Positions 1-7,889 of a stretch of 25,126 nucleotides of DNA are shown here, in pieces (within the stretch, counting starts at the first letter, position 1; each line of letters opens with the position of its first letter). Origin of the DNA: JdFR-22 sp964534325 (GTDB taxonomy: Archaea; Halobacteriota; Archaeoglobi; Archaeoglobales; Archaeoglobaceae); the NCBI GenBank assembly GCA_964534325.1, contig CAZHOR010000024.1, forward strand, positions 1-25,126. Direction: 5' to 3'. The notes under the pieces are model-generated. The model did no database searches. It was not told the DNA's origin and worked only from the letters and a program-made list of their open reading frames with translations. Position numbers and translations under genes: made by a program.

Positions 1-324
1 TGCGAAGAAATCCTGAAAGAGGTTGCTGAAAGACATAAGATAGAGATAATTGAGCTTAGTGTAATGCCTGAACACATTCACGCTGTGGTCTCCATACCAC
101 CAACCATAAGTATTTCTGAAGCTTTCCGAAAGCTAAAAGGAGCTTCTTCTCGCGCACTCTTCCAGAGAGAACCCAAATTCAGATTAAGATATCCGAAAGG
201 CAATTTTTGGAGCAGAGGAAAATTCTTCAGGAGTGTAGGAGACATAGACCTGGATACAACCAGGAACTATGTTCAAAACCAACCAAAAATCCATCAATCC
301 ACCCTAACCCAATACAAGAACTAA
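1..324 (+). CDS. tnpA: IS200-type transposase TnpA (HUH, Y1), 5' truncated by window edge
   Basis: This is the C-terminal part of a single-strand DNA transposase of the IS200/IS605 class. The frame is open from base 1, so the true start lies outside the window. The HUH metal-binding motif is seen as PEHIHAVV at about bases 64-87. It is followed by the conserved FRKLKG stretch, the WSRGKFF segment and the C-terminal helix RNYVQNQ, whose Tyr (codon 268-270) is the expected nucleophile for 5'-phosphotyrosine formation. No tnpB follows, so it looks like an IS200-type element with tnpA only. The protein ends normally at a TAA, and a terminal hairpin follows six bases later, so this end of the element looks intact. 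Domain assignment is from recognised motifs and is secure. Activity cannot be judged without the 5' part. Confidence 0.88.
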   Translation, partial: CEEILKEVAERHKIEIIELSVMPEHIHAVVSIPPTISISEAFRKLKGASSRALFQREPKFRLRYPKGNFWSRGKFFRSVGDIDLDTTRNYVQNQPKIHQSTLTQYKN

Positions 325-329
325 AGAAG

Positions 330-350
330 CCGCGTGGCTTTAGCCCGCGG
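330..350 (+). repeat. Right-end hairpin of the IS200-type element
   Basis: CCGCG (330-334) pairs with CGCGG (346-350) and GGC (336-338) with GCC (343-345). A T at 335 is bulged and the loop is TTTA. A stem with an unpaired T and a small loop directly after tnpA is the form recognised by IS200/IS605 transposases at the right end. The cleavage site would lie a few to some tens of bases further on, in 351-375, but cannot be fixed without the left end. Confidence 0.7.
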
Positions 351-595
351 AGTATTTCACTCGAACTTCTCACCTTTTTTCCCATTTTTGAGGGGTGAAT
401 ACAATTCGAATTGGTATATGATAAATCATGTTACTTTTTCTCCATTATTAGTCGGGATAGAGAGCTCCAAAGCTCATTTTAATATTATTTGCGGTCCAAT
501 TTTTTGATAGATGAAACATAGTTATCACCCAAATCACTCAAGTCACTTCAGCTTCAATTAATTGAGCTTCAATTTCAAGATTGTCAAGATAGGGG

Positions 596-1120
596 TTATG
601 ACTTGGGTTTAACGTCCACCAAACTGATTCCTGAGGACGTAGATATTTTGGGATTGTTATAGTGGTCGCTATAGTCATATAATATTATTCGATTGATATT
701 CTCTCCCTCACCAGAAAGAGGGAAAACTCTGGAGAGTATCTTTAACGAATAACTCTTCAAGACGGTGTCCAGTATCCTGTTAGCTGTTTTGGAGAGATAT
801 AGATAAACCACTGTAGCTCTTTCCAGATCCTCTTCTCTGGGATCGTATAATGACTCGTTTCTAAGTGTAATGTAGTTTTCCACTCCATTTTTCTCTATCT
901 TCCTCATAGCCTTTTCATAAACTTCTTCAGATAATTCATAGCCAATCGCTCTTGCTCCAAACTCTTTAGCAGCCATTATAAGATTTCTGGCATCACCACA
1001 TCCCAGCTCGAGAACAACGTCATGGGATGAAAGGCCCAAATGATCGAATGCTTCTCTAATCTCATTACTCGGAGTAGGACTAAAAGGAGGGTCTATTACT
1101 TCATAATCCACAACTGCCAT
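596..1120 (-). CDS. Class I SAM-dependent methyltransferase, aKMT-like
   Basis: The product of about 174 residues matches the plan of small archaeal protein-lysine methyltransferases (aKMT/PrmA-like). A PPFSPTP entry motif comes first, then SAM motif I as LELGCGDAR, an acidic end of strand 2 (GYEL) and a YLYL strand where the catalytic segment lies. A late SRVFPLSGE strand corresponds to the VSHDF region of the family. The likely reaction is methyl transfer from SAM to protein lysines. The ATG at 1120 is chosen because GGAAGAGGT lies just upstream and because family members begin shortly before the PTP motif. The frame stays open to a GTG at 1222, so a longer N-terminus is possible. The C-terminal 30 residues are unlike the usual family ending. 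The substrate is unknown. Confidence 0.7.
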   Translation of the reverse strand: MAVVDYEVIDPPFSPTPSNEIREAFDHLGLSSHDVVLELGCGDARNLIMAAKEFGARAIGYELSEEVYEKAMRKIEKNGVENYITLRNESLYDPREEDLERATVVYLYLSKTANRILDTVLKSYSLKILSRVFPLSGEGENINRIILYDYSDHYNNPKISTSSGISLVDVKPKS

Positions 1121-1314
1121 CTCTAAACCTCTTCCTGAGTTACTTAACTTTTTCTGTAAGAAAATAGACTGTTTTTCAAGCATTATCAATAATTCAAAGC
1201 CTTTAAAACATGCTATATCCACAACAGGGGTTGTATTTTATTGGAATGAATTTTTAGTGCAAAATTTTATGCGATCATAATCTATATTTTGGACCCCCAA
1301 ACCACCCAAAAAGA

Positions 1315-1330
1315 GATACTAAGTAGTATC
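1315..1330. promoter_or_regulatory. Near-perfect 16-bp palindrome, possible operator
   Basis: GATACTA (1315-1321) and TAGTATC (1324-1330) are exact inverted repeats separated by AG. It sits in the 366-base gap between the methyltransferase and the broken gene at 1487, about 200 bases upstream of the methyltransferase start. Nothing else in 1121-1486 looks like a gene. A role as a regulator-binding site is a guess from symmetry only. Confidence 0.25.
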
Positions 1331-1486
1331 ATCTGAGACGTCCCGGAACAAAAGAGTCTAATACTGCCGGTTAGAGAGGCCACCCCCCGTGACCCCTTAA
1401 AGACCACATAAAAGGTCAATCTGAAATCTTTATGGCAAACTCTTCATACTGAACGTCAATTAAAAAATAAAGAGTGAAGGAATTAT

Positions 1487-1918
1487 TTATGGCCACATTT
1501 GTTCCCATTCATGCCCTTTAGCCCACCATTTATAGACTATATTGTCCCAGAAATCGTCTCTTTCGAAGTCTTTTCCTGCGCCCTACAAAGTGGTACACTC
1601 CTGGAATTATCCAGTGATAGTTCCACTGCTTTATGTAGTCAAAAGAAGTTACGTGGTACCAGTCAGCAAGATAGGATACTTCACCGTGTGCGATCTCCAC
1701 AACCCGGAAGTTCTTCTCATCGATTAGATTGCCATTTACATTATAGACATATGCTGTTCCTTTTTGAGTTAGTTCCTGGTTCACTGTCCAGTTACCGTCC
1801 CCGTTATCTTTCGTTACACATGCCAGGTGTTAACAGCTGTGTAGTTTATGGTTACGGTTAGATGGGTCTGTTTAAAGGCTTTCAGTATTTCTGGTCTCTG
1901 ATTTTTGTCTCTCATCAT
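1487..1918 (-). pseudogene. Frameshifted gene of unknown function (about 143 residues)
   Basis: Three consecutive minus-strand segments form one protein-like sequence only if two frame changes are allowed. The first runs from ATG 1918 (MMRDKNQRPE...) to a TAA at about 1814. The second continues with VTKDNGDGNWTV and runs to YHFVG at about 1581. The third gives AGKDFERDDFWDNIVYKWW and ends at TAA 1487. Removing two bases near GTGT (about 1815) and one G near 1580 restores a continuous frame. The two changes add up to three, so segments one and three share a frame. The composition is rich in Trp, Tyr and Asp, like a surface or exported domain, but there is no signal peptide and no family was recognised. 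A TATA-like ATATAAGATT lies at about 1963-1972. It could be a decayed gene or a sequencing artefact. Confidence 0.6.
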
Positions 1919-1972
1919 CTTAGTCTCATGAATAAAATGGAAAAGGTTAATTAGGTTAGAATTTAATCTTAT

Positions 1973-2067
1973 ATTGCCAGGGTGGTAAGTGTGTTGTAGT
2001 TTTCTTACCTGTAAGATATCCTACCTCCATTCATCTGTGTAAAATGTGATAAACCCACTCTGGCAAT
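1973..2067. repeat. 13-bp inverted repeat pair closing a 95-base unit
   Basis: ATTGCCAGGGTGG (1973-1985) and CCACTCTGGCAAT (2055-2067) are inverted copies with one mismatch and enclose 69 bases. A second stem, GGTAAG with CTTACC (about 1984-1989 and 2004-2009), nests inside, and a T run follows the right arm. It lies between the divergent broken gene (start 1918) and the winged-helix gene (start 2202). It could be a structured RNA, a miniature transposable element or a regulatory site. No target duplication is obvious at its edges. The rest of 1919-2201 holds only a degenerate TTGAC/TTAAC-rich stretch at about 2095-2127. Confidence 0.4.
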
Positions 2068-2201
2068 TTTTATTGTTGTGGTGCTGTTACTATCTTGACT
2101 TGACTCAACTTAATGTGACTTAACTTAAAGCCCAGATAGATATCTCTTTTAAAAACGTCATCGAAAAGTATATATTAATACATACAATAGAGGTTTTTAT
2201 T

Positions 2202-2396
2202 ATGGCAGAACTGGAGGAAAAGATAATTTCAGCGGTCAAGGATTCACAGGTCCCTCTGGTAACCCCAGAGATTGCCGATATGGTTGAAGAGGACCGCCGC
2301 GTGGTTTTAAGGAGGTTACAGAGACTCGCGATAGAAGGTAAAATTAAAGGGAGGAGAATAGACGCGGCCAACGGCATATGGATCTGGTGGTTGTGA
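2202..2396 (+). CDS. Small winged-helix DNA-binding protein (64 residues)
   Basis: The protein is a stand-alone winged helix-turn-helix. Helix 1 is ELEEKIISAVKD, then comes TPEIADMVEEDRRVVLRRLQRLAIEGKIKGRR, where the second and third helices lie, and then a short wing ending in WIWWL. The pattern 'split by TPEIA, then a recognition helix and a basic wing' is typical of small archaeal transcription regulators. The start is supported by a TATA-like AGTATATATTAATA about 30 bases upstream and by weak AGAGG just before ATG. The Trp-rich tail may be a dimer surface. The target is unknown. The divergent broken gene and the inverted repeat just upstream are candidates by position only. Confidence 0.7.
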   Translation: MAELEEKIISAVKDSQVPLVTPEIADMVEEDRRVVLRRLQRLAIEGKIKGRRIDAANGIWIWWL

Positions 2397-2474
2397 ATTA
2401 TTGGATTAGAGTTATCTGCCATCCTGTTAATGAATGAGTTGGTGAGAGCTGGTGAGCCAGGATGAATATTGATC

Positions 2475-5192
2475 TCATTTAAGTGGGAGTTCTACCCATT
2501 TGGAGTCTTCGGTGTAATCCTTTATGTCGAATCCCAATCCTTCACACATCTTCAGCATCCTGTAATTATCCTTTAGAACTGTCCCGTAGATTTTTACCAG
2601 CCCCTTCTCCTGACCTATGCCTATCAATAAGTCCACCAGCTTGTAGCCCAGTCCTCTTCCCTGGTAGTCGTCGTGAACAACTACTGCGAACTCGCCCTTC
2701 TCAAAATCGGACTCGATTATCAGTCTGCCTATGCCGATTATCCTTCTCTTCTGACCTTCTTTGACCTCGGCTACCATGGCCATTTCTCTATCGTAGTCTA
2801 TGTTGGTGAACCTGGTGAGCATCTGGTGGTCGATGTTGCGAATGACCTGGAAGAACCTTCCCCTCAATGATTCTTCGGATAGTGTGGTCAGCATCTCGTA
2901 CTCCAGAGGCTCATCTTCAGGTCTGATGGGCCTCAAAAGGACTTCAGTCCCGTCCAGCAGCCTCCAAGGGGATATGTATCTCGCGGGATAAGGGGTAATG
3001 ACCATGTGGGGGTAGTGATGCTGGTGCAGGCATTCCTGGTGTTGCTCCATATAGCTCAAAGCCTCTTTATCAATGACTATCCTGGCGTCCAGGGCGAAGG
3101 GTTTGCCGTTGGAGATTGCAACCGGATTAATATCCATCTCGGCAATTTCCGGGAAATCCACTATGAGGTTGGAGAAGTTCACCACCACTTTTTCCAGCTG
3201 CCTCATATCCACCTCTGCTCCTCTATTCCCGGTCATGAACCTGTAAACCTTGGTCTCCTCCATCAACCTGCGGGCCAAAGTCTGATTTAGAGGGGGTATC
3301 CCCACTGTGTAGTCCTTGAACACTTCAGTGCCCACTCCCCCTGAACCAAAGAGTATGACCGAACCGAAGTCATTATCTTTTTTCGAGCCCAGTATTATTT
3401 CGTAATCAATATTGCTGAGCATCTTCTGGAGGACCATGCCGTCTATACGTGCATCCGGCAGTTTTTGTTCAATGTTATTGACCATATTGCTGTATTCTTC
3501 TCTTAATCCTTCTTCAGACCCTATACCCAGGGTTATACCACCAACATCGCTCTTGTGGGTTATCTGATTTGAGAGGACTTTGAGCACTACGGGAAATCCC
3601 ATGTTTTTGGCTTTACGCACCGCATCTTCAGCACCCTTGGCCACTTGAGAATCGACCACGGGGATACCGTAGGCGATAAGGAATTTCTGGGACTCTTCCA
3701 GAGTTAGAACGTCTCGCCCTTCTTTGACTATTCTCTTGATAAGAGCTCTTAAGTTATTCTTGGGAGGAACCTGATCAACTGGCAGCTCTTCAGGTGTCTC
3801 ATAAAGCAGCTCCAGATTCCTGCTGTACTTGTACATGTACTGATAAGCCTTTACTGCTTCCTCCGGCTTCTCAAAAACCGGCAGATTATGTTGAGAGATG
3901 ATCTTGCTGGCCTTCTGCACGTCCTCTCCTCCCATAAGCACGGTTATTACTGGCCTCCTGGTTTTTATGGCTATATCCGCTAAAGCCTTCGCCAACTCCT
4001 CCGGTGAGGCAGCACCCTGGGGAGTGTAGATGGCCATAATACCGTTCACGTTTCTATCCTCTAAGCAGGCATTGACTGCCTTCACGTATCTATCCACACC
4101 AGCATCTCCTAAAACATCCACAGGATTTCTCTTGCTCCAGTGAGGTGGCAGTATGGAGTCTATTTTGCTTAAAGTCTTATCGGAGAGCTTTGCAAGCTGT
4201 CCACCCAGCTCTATGAGGGTATCGGTAGCCAAAATGCCTGGCCCTCCTGCGTTGGTAATGATAGCCAGGTTAGGTCCTTTGGGTATGTGCTTGGAGTCCA
4301 GAACCTCTGCTGCATTGAACAGGTCTGCTATCTCATTCACTCTGACCACCCCAGTTCTCCTGAAGGCCGCTCGATAAACGTCATCATCTCCTGCCATCGA
4401 ACCCGTGTGTGAAACTGCTGCCTGAGAGCTTTCAGAGTATCTGCCAGCTTTAAGGACTACTATGGGTTTGTTGCGAGCAAAACCCCGGGAAGCACTCATG
4501 AATTTCTTGGCATTACCCACTCCCTCCATATAGATTATGATGCTTCTTGTATGGTAATCATCACCCAGAAGGTCGATGAGGTCACCGAAGTCAATGTCTA
4601 TCATTGAGCCAAGAGATGCGAACATGCTAAATCCAATATGCCTGTCAATAGCCCAATCGAGCATGGCACTCCCCATAGCACCACTCTGGGACACAAAAGC
4701 AATTTTCCCTTGTCGAGGATCTGCCTTCAGGAAGGATGCGTTCAAACCCACGCTGGGCCTGATGACCCCCAGACAATTAGGACCAATAATCCTTATCCCA
4801 TATCTCTTCCTGGTAACCTTTATCTGCTCTTCCAGCTCTTTACCCTCTTGTCCCACTTCCCTGAAACCAGAAGAAATTATTATCGCTCCCTCCACACCCG
4901 CTTCACCGCACTCCTCCACAATACCGGGAACAGTCTTTGCCGGAGTGGCTATCACCGCCAGATCCACTTTTTCAGGAACTTCCCCCATGCTGGAGTAGCA
5001 ATCAAGATCAAAGACCTTCTCCCTATTGGGATTGACTGGAAATATTTTTCTCTCCTTTGACGACTGATGTGACTGAGGTGATCGGGACGATAACAGGTTC
5101 TCCATTATGGTCTTTCCTACGGACCCCTCTTTGTCTGAAGCACCTATCAAGGAGACCGTATGGGGGTCCAGCATCTTTTTGATGTTCCTCAT
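2475..5192 (-). CDS. ADP-forming acyl-CoA synthetase (alpha-beta) fused to a GNAT acetyltransferase
   Basis: This 905-residue protein has the order of Pat/PatZ-type proteins. A CoA-binding Rossmann domain comes first (LIGAS at 15-19), followed by the succinyl-CoA-ligase-like domain with SHTGSMAG at 261-268. Then come a second ligase domain (to about 470), an ATP-grasp domain (about 485-710, with KSDVGG and MDINP) and a C-terminal GNAT domain (about 750-895, with YQGRGLG and an NYRMLKMCEGLGF segment). The ligase part makes acyl-CoA from acid, CoA and ATP, or runs the reverse to make ATP. The GNAT part would acetylate protein lysines. His262 is the phospho-carrier position of ADP-forming synthetases and is present. 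ATG 5192 is preferred to GTG 5204 because GGTGG precedes it. The gene stands alone in its operon. Whether it works as synthetase, protein acetyltransferase or both is open. Confidence 0.88.
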   Translation of the reverse strand: MRNIKKMLDPHTVSLIGASDKEGSVGKTIMENLLSSRSPQSHQSSKERKIFPVNPNREKVFDLDCYSSMGEVPEKVDLAVIATPAKTVPGIVEECGEAGVEGAIIISSGFREVGQEGKELEEQIKVTRKRYGIRIIGPNCLGVIRPSVGLNASFLKADPRQGKIAFVSQSGAMGSAMLDWAIDRHIGFSMFASLGSMIDIDFGDLIDLLGDDYHTRSIIIYMEGVGNAKKFMSASRGFARNKPIVVLKAGRYSESSQAAVSHTGSMAGDDDVYRAAFRRTGVVRVNEIADLFNAAEVLDSKHIPKGPNLAIITNAGGPGILATDTLIELGGQLAKLSDKTLSKIDSILPPHWSKRNPVDVLGDAGVDRYVKAVNACLEDRNVNGIMAIYTPQGAASPEELAKALADIAIKTRRPVITVLMGGEDVQKASKIISQHNLPVFEKPEEAVKAYQYMYKYSRNLELLYETPEELPVDQVPPKNNLRALIKRIVKEGRDVLTLEESQKFLIAYGIPVVDSQVAKGAEDAVRKAKNMGFPVVLKVLSNQITHKSDVGGITLGIGSEEGLREEYSNMVNNIEQKLPDARIDGMVLQKMLSNIDYEIILGSKKDNDFGSVILFGSGGVGTEVFKDYTVGIPPLNQTLARRLMEETKVYRFMTGNRGAEVDMRQLEKVVVNFSNLIVDFPEIAEMDINPVAISNGKPFALDARIVIDKEALSYMEQHQECLHQHHYPHMVITPYPARYISPWRLLDGTEVLLRPIRPEDEPLEYEMLTTLSEESLRGRFFQVIRNIDHQMLTRFTNIDYDREMAMVAEVKEGQKRRIIGIGRLIIESDFEKGEFAVVVHDDYQGRGLGYKLVDLLIGIGQEKGLVKIYGTVLKDNYRMLKMCEGLGFDIKDYTEDSKWVELPLK

Positions 5193-5388
5193 AATATAAA
5201 CCACCGATTACTAACTGTATATAGTGGAAGTATTTGAAACTTTTAACCAGAGATACTTAAAATAATTATACCGGTAGATTTCTATGCAAACCCCAAATTT
5301 GAGCCTTTTTTAAAGTAAAACTGTGTCCTTGGTTTAGGCCACCTTTTTTCATAACATGCCTTAAATCAAGGAAAAAAGGGTTTTAGGG

Positions 5389-5508
5389 TTAGTGATAGAC
5401 GGTGTAGTAGATGGAATAGACGCTGACGATAACAAAAAACAGCATCGCTACCAATAATGTTGTTCTGGCTATTGAAACAGCACGGGTATACGCGATCACA
5501 CCAAGCAT
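5389..5508 (-). CDS. 39-residue single-pass membrane peptide
   Basis: A short frame begins at ATG 5508 and ends at TAA 5389. It is preceded by a perfect GGAGGTG (5515-5521) at good spacing and by a TATA-like TTTTAAATAATTA at about 5548-5560. The sequence starts MLGVIAYTRAVSIARTT, followed by a strongly hydrophobic helix (about residues 18-35, LLVAMLFFVIVS) and a Tyr-rich end. A T-rich stretch follows the stop and may end transcription. Strong initiation signals with a clean transmembrane segment make it a credible gene despite its size. It has no recognised family. It lies between the acyl-CoA synthetase and the PEF-CTERM protein on the same strand but with its own promoter. Confidence 0.68.
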   Translation of the reverse strand: MLGVIAYTRAVSIARTTLLVAMLFFVIVSVYSIYYTVYH

Positions 5509-5658
5509 GGTACACACCTCCAACCGGGTAATTAATAGTAATTAGTTTTAATTATTTAAAAGGATGGTGAAAATCAGCTGGTCATCATTACCAGATGGCT
5601 TAGCCTATAAGGATTAAAAAAGAAAATAATGAAAATTCTTTGACGCTTAAAACCGGTT

Positions 5659-6576
5659 TCATTTTCTTCTTCTGTTCATTATTGCCAGTATCGCCAGCAG
5701 ACCTACAACTGGAATTGCAATGGTAGAGAACTCGGGAATGGTTTCGTGATCATATGATAGGCCTTTATCTATGATATCGTTTCCGCAAGTAAATGCGTAG
5801 CCCACATTACCAGTTCCTTCAGGAGGACTGCCTACCATCTGTCTGGGGATTTTAATTTCTATGAGATAATTAGGGTAACCATGGTCATTGATACCCAGAG
5901 ACGTTAGCTTCAGGGATGCATCCCCTACGTATTGGCCGCTCTCGATGGTGGTCCGTTGCAACCCCTGCCAGTAACATTTGCTACCGTCTTCCTGGTAATA
6001 ATCGTCTTTCCATACAGGGTTCTTGTAAACCTGTCCTGGTTCAAAACTACCGTGAGAAAGTATTACAATTCCATACTCCCCGTTACCCGAACTGAGGTAT
6101 AGATCCCCTAAATTTTCATTATTCGAAACAATTATAGCGAAATACAGGGTATATTTGTCGTCGTCAAAGTACACGGCCTCAATATCGTTCTTCTCTCCAC
6201 CAGACGGTTGTGCTATCTTGTCACTACCGCAGCCAGTGCATGTGTACTGCAGTCGAGGCTCTTTGTAAAGTGAATAGCTCGATCCCTGACCGGTAATATG
6301 AACTCCGTATGCGTAGCAATTACAACCACTATCTTCATCCCAGCATCCCGCAGCATTTGTATCTTTGGGATCAATATTATCCTCTACAATCCAATCAACC
6401 GTTCCTTCTGAAGGTATCCAGGCATCTTGGTCACCTCCCAGACCATCCATAATATCTTGATCGGAAACCCCCCAATCATCCATACTGCCGTCAGAGTAAT
6501 CGTATTTATCGGCAGCCATCGCTGGACAAACCACTAGCAAGACCATTAAAAAACACAAAACGATTTTTTCAAACAT
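5659..6576 (-). CDS. Exported PEF-CTERM surface protein
   Basis: The 305-residue protein has a clear signal peptide (about 1-21, ending PAMAA). The mature part is acidic and Cys-containing, with a CTGCGS pair and several Tyr/Trp-rich strands. The tail begins with PEFSTIAIP, runs through a hydrophobic helix and ends NRRRK. This is the PEF-CTERM sorting signal, cleaved and processed by an archaeosortase (ArtC type), so the protein should be released to or anchored at the cell surface. ATG 6576 is preceded by GGTGGG at good spacing and by an AT-rich promoter at about 6640-6665. The central domain, with alternating beta-like strands and a YFAIIVS segment, may be a carbohydrate-binding-like fold, but I do not recognise it. 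No archaeosortase gene lies in the window. Confidence 0.82.
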   Translation of the reverse strand: MFEKIVLCFLMVLLVVCPAMAADKYDYSDGSMDDWGVSDQDIMDGLGGDQDAWIPSEGTVDWIVEDNIDPKDTNAAGCWDEDSGCNCYAYGVHITGQGSSYSLYKEPRLQYTCTGCGSDKIAQPSGGEKNDIEAVYFDDDKYTLYFAIIVSNNENLGDLYLSSGNGEYGIVILSHGSFEPGQVYKNPVWKDDYYQEDGSKCYWQGLQRTTIESGQYVGDASLKLTSLGINDHGYPNYLIEIKIPRQMVGSPPEGTGNVGYAFTCGNDIIDKGLSYDHETIPEFSTIAIPVVGLLAILAIMNRRRK

Positions 6577-6775
6577 CTCAACCCACCCATTTAATGATTA
6601 GATCAACATAAATAAAAACTTATCTATCATATCACACCATACTACTATTTATAAAATAAATTAAAAATAAGAAAGTAAATACTGAGTATATGTAATATTT
6701 GCCACAATAACACTGCCAAAAAAGAAATTAAAGACTAAAACCCGTTTTGAAAACCTCAAACCAAAAATAGACAAG

Positions 6776-6859
6776 TGCGGGGGGTGGGATTTGAACCCAC
6801 GGACCCCTACGGGACTAGACCCTCAATCTAGCGCCTTTACCATTCTCGGCAACCCCCGC
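6776..6859 (-). tRNA. tRNA-Leu (anticodon GAG)
   Basis: A 7-bp acceptor stem (GCGGGGG with CCCCCGC), a 3-bp D stem with G15 and GG at 18-19, and a 5-bp anticodon stem CTAGA/TCTAG holding the loop TTGAGGG are all present. A long variable arm of class II type and a T arm GTGGG-TTCAAAT-CCCAC complete it. The anticodon GAG reads CUC and CUU. The discriminator base is A, as expected for leucine, and CCA is not encoded. G15 makes it a substrate for the archaeosine enzymes encoded at 15292-18389. Confidence 0.96.
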
Positions 6860-7171
6860 TTGGGTTCTTTTGTCTTTTTTTGGGTTTTCACTTCACCTTC
6901 CCACAAGAACTTAGTTCCTGTCACAGACAGGTTTGCAGTTCTCTGGCTTTCACATGGGCTAATAAGGATAACCCACTTTGGTACACTACCTCCTTTTTCA
7001 GTCGATATAAAAGGTTTATTTGTATTTTTGTTTGTATTTACTGGTGTCTTATGTTATTGGTCAAAGTACATAAAATAAGTTCACAAGTAAACCATTGAAC
7101 AGGCTTTTGTTCTGATTGCTGATCGGTTATTCTCAGTGTAGGCTATGGTGGATGATGGTGGCTGCATTTAT
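6860..7171. other. Intergenic region without a gene
   Basis: No credible frame was found on either strand. An A-rich stretch (plus-strand T run at about 6868-6882) upstream of the minus-strand tRNA may serve as its promoter. A GGAGGT on the minus strand near 6989 is followed only by a GTG frame of five codons. A TATA-like ATATAAAAGG at about 7005-7014 has no gene behind it. Confidence 0.4.
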
Positions 7172-7789
7172 TCAGCCCAGCACCTTCAGGTAATCCACGA
7201 TATCTGTGAGGTCTTTGTTGCTCATCTGCCATCTGGGCATGCACCAGTCGAGCTGATCTCCGTCATGGTCCTGTCCCTTGCTTATGGCATCCCTTATCTC
7301 CTGGTCACTGAATGTGTGACCGTGCTCTCCACCAGTCAGAGCGGAGTAAGTGATTTCCGGTGCTCTTACGTTGCACATCATGGGGATTATTCCGCCTTCA
7401 CCGTTTCTGCCGTGGCAATTAACGCAACTCCCTCCATGCTGGTAGAGCCATGTTGGTCCGCTGTTAAAGGGTATTCTCTCTCCCTGCAGGTTTATTCCCG
7501 TGTAATAAATGCTTTCACCGTTGGATGAGAAGTTCTCCGGTCCCTGACAGCAACCCGGTGGGTAATACCTGTCATCCCCATAATTGGAGTAATATCTGTC
7601 ATCAGACCGCCATCCCATAGGGCCCATAGGGCCTGTTGGATTTGGATTATACTGCGGGCCCATTGGACCATAGTAGTCTGTTCGGGGTCCGTAAAAGTAG
7701 TAGGGCCCCAGGAAAATGTATGCCAGAACCAGTCCCACGGCTACACCAAGAGCCACACCTAAAATAATGTATTGCGTCCCCCTTTCCAT
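7172..7789 (-). CDS. Membrane-anchored monohaem cytochrome c
   Basis: The 205-residue protein has an uncleaved N-terminal anchor (about 7-28) and then a low-complexity linker rich in Tyr, Gly, Pro and Met (about 29-80, with repeated GPMGP). The globular C-terminal domain is a class I cytochrome c. The haem-binding CVNCH is at 122-126, and a C-terminal segment WCMPRWQMS followed by helix DIVDYLKVL supplies the distal Met, most likely M184. The haem would sit outside the membrane and carry electrons. Extra Cys residues (80, 81, 139, 183) are unusual and might form disulphides. ATG 7789 has only a weak GAGAG upstream. Neighbours give no clear redox partner. The family call is firm, and the electron donor and acceptor are unknown. 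Confidence 0.85.
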   Translation of the reverse strand: MERGTQYIILGVALGVAVGLVLAYIFLGPYYFYGPRTDYYGPMGPQYNPNPTGPMGPMGWRSDDRYYSNYGDDRYYPPGCCQGPENFSSNGESIYYTGINLQGERIPFNSGPTWLYQHGGSCVNCHGRNGEGGIIPMMCNVRAPEITYSALTGGEHGHTFSDQEIRDAISKGQDHDGDQLDWCMPRWQMSNKDLTDIVDYLKVLG

Positions 7790-7889
7790 ATACTCTCATT
7801 ATCGTATCACTTATTAAGTCTTTCTTTCAGTGATTAGATTATAAATTAGTGTGCCCAATTAGGAGTTACCTCAAACGACTGGTTCAGTT

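Noticed and set aside
2120..2422. Minus-strand 100-codon frame over the winged-helix gene
   Set aside because: It opposes a gene with a TATA box and a clear helix pattern, and its product is low-complexity Ser-rich and unfamiliar.
4576..5060. Plus-strand frames of 140 codons inside the acyl-CoA synthetase
   Set aside because: They are shadows of a firmly identified gene and have no family features.
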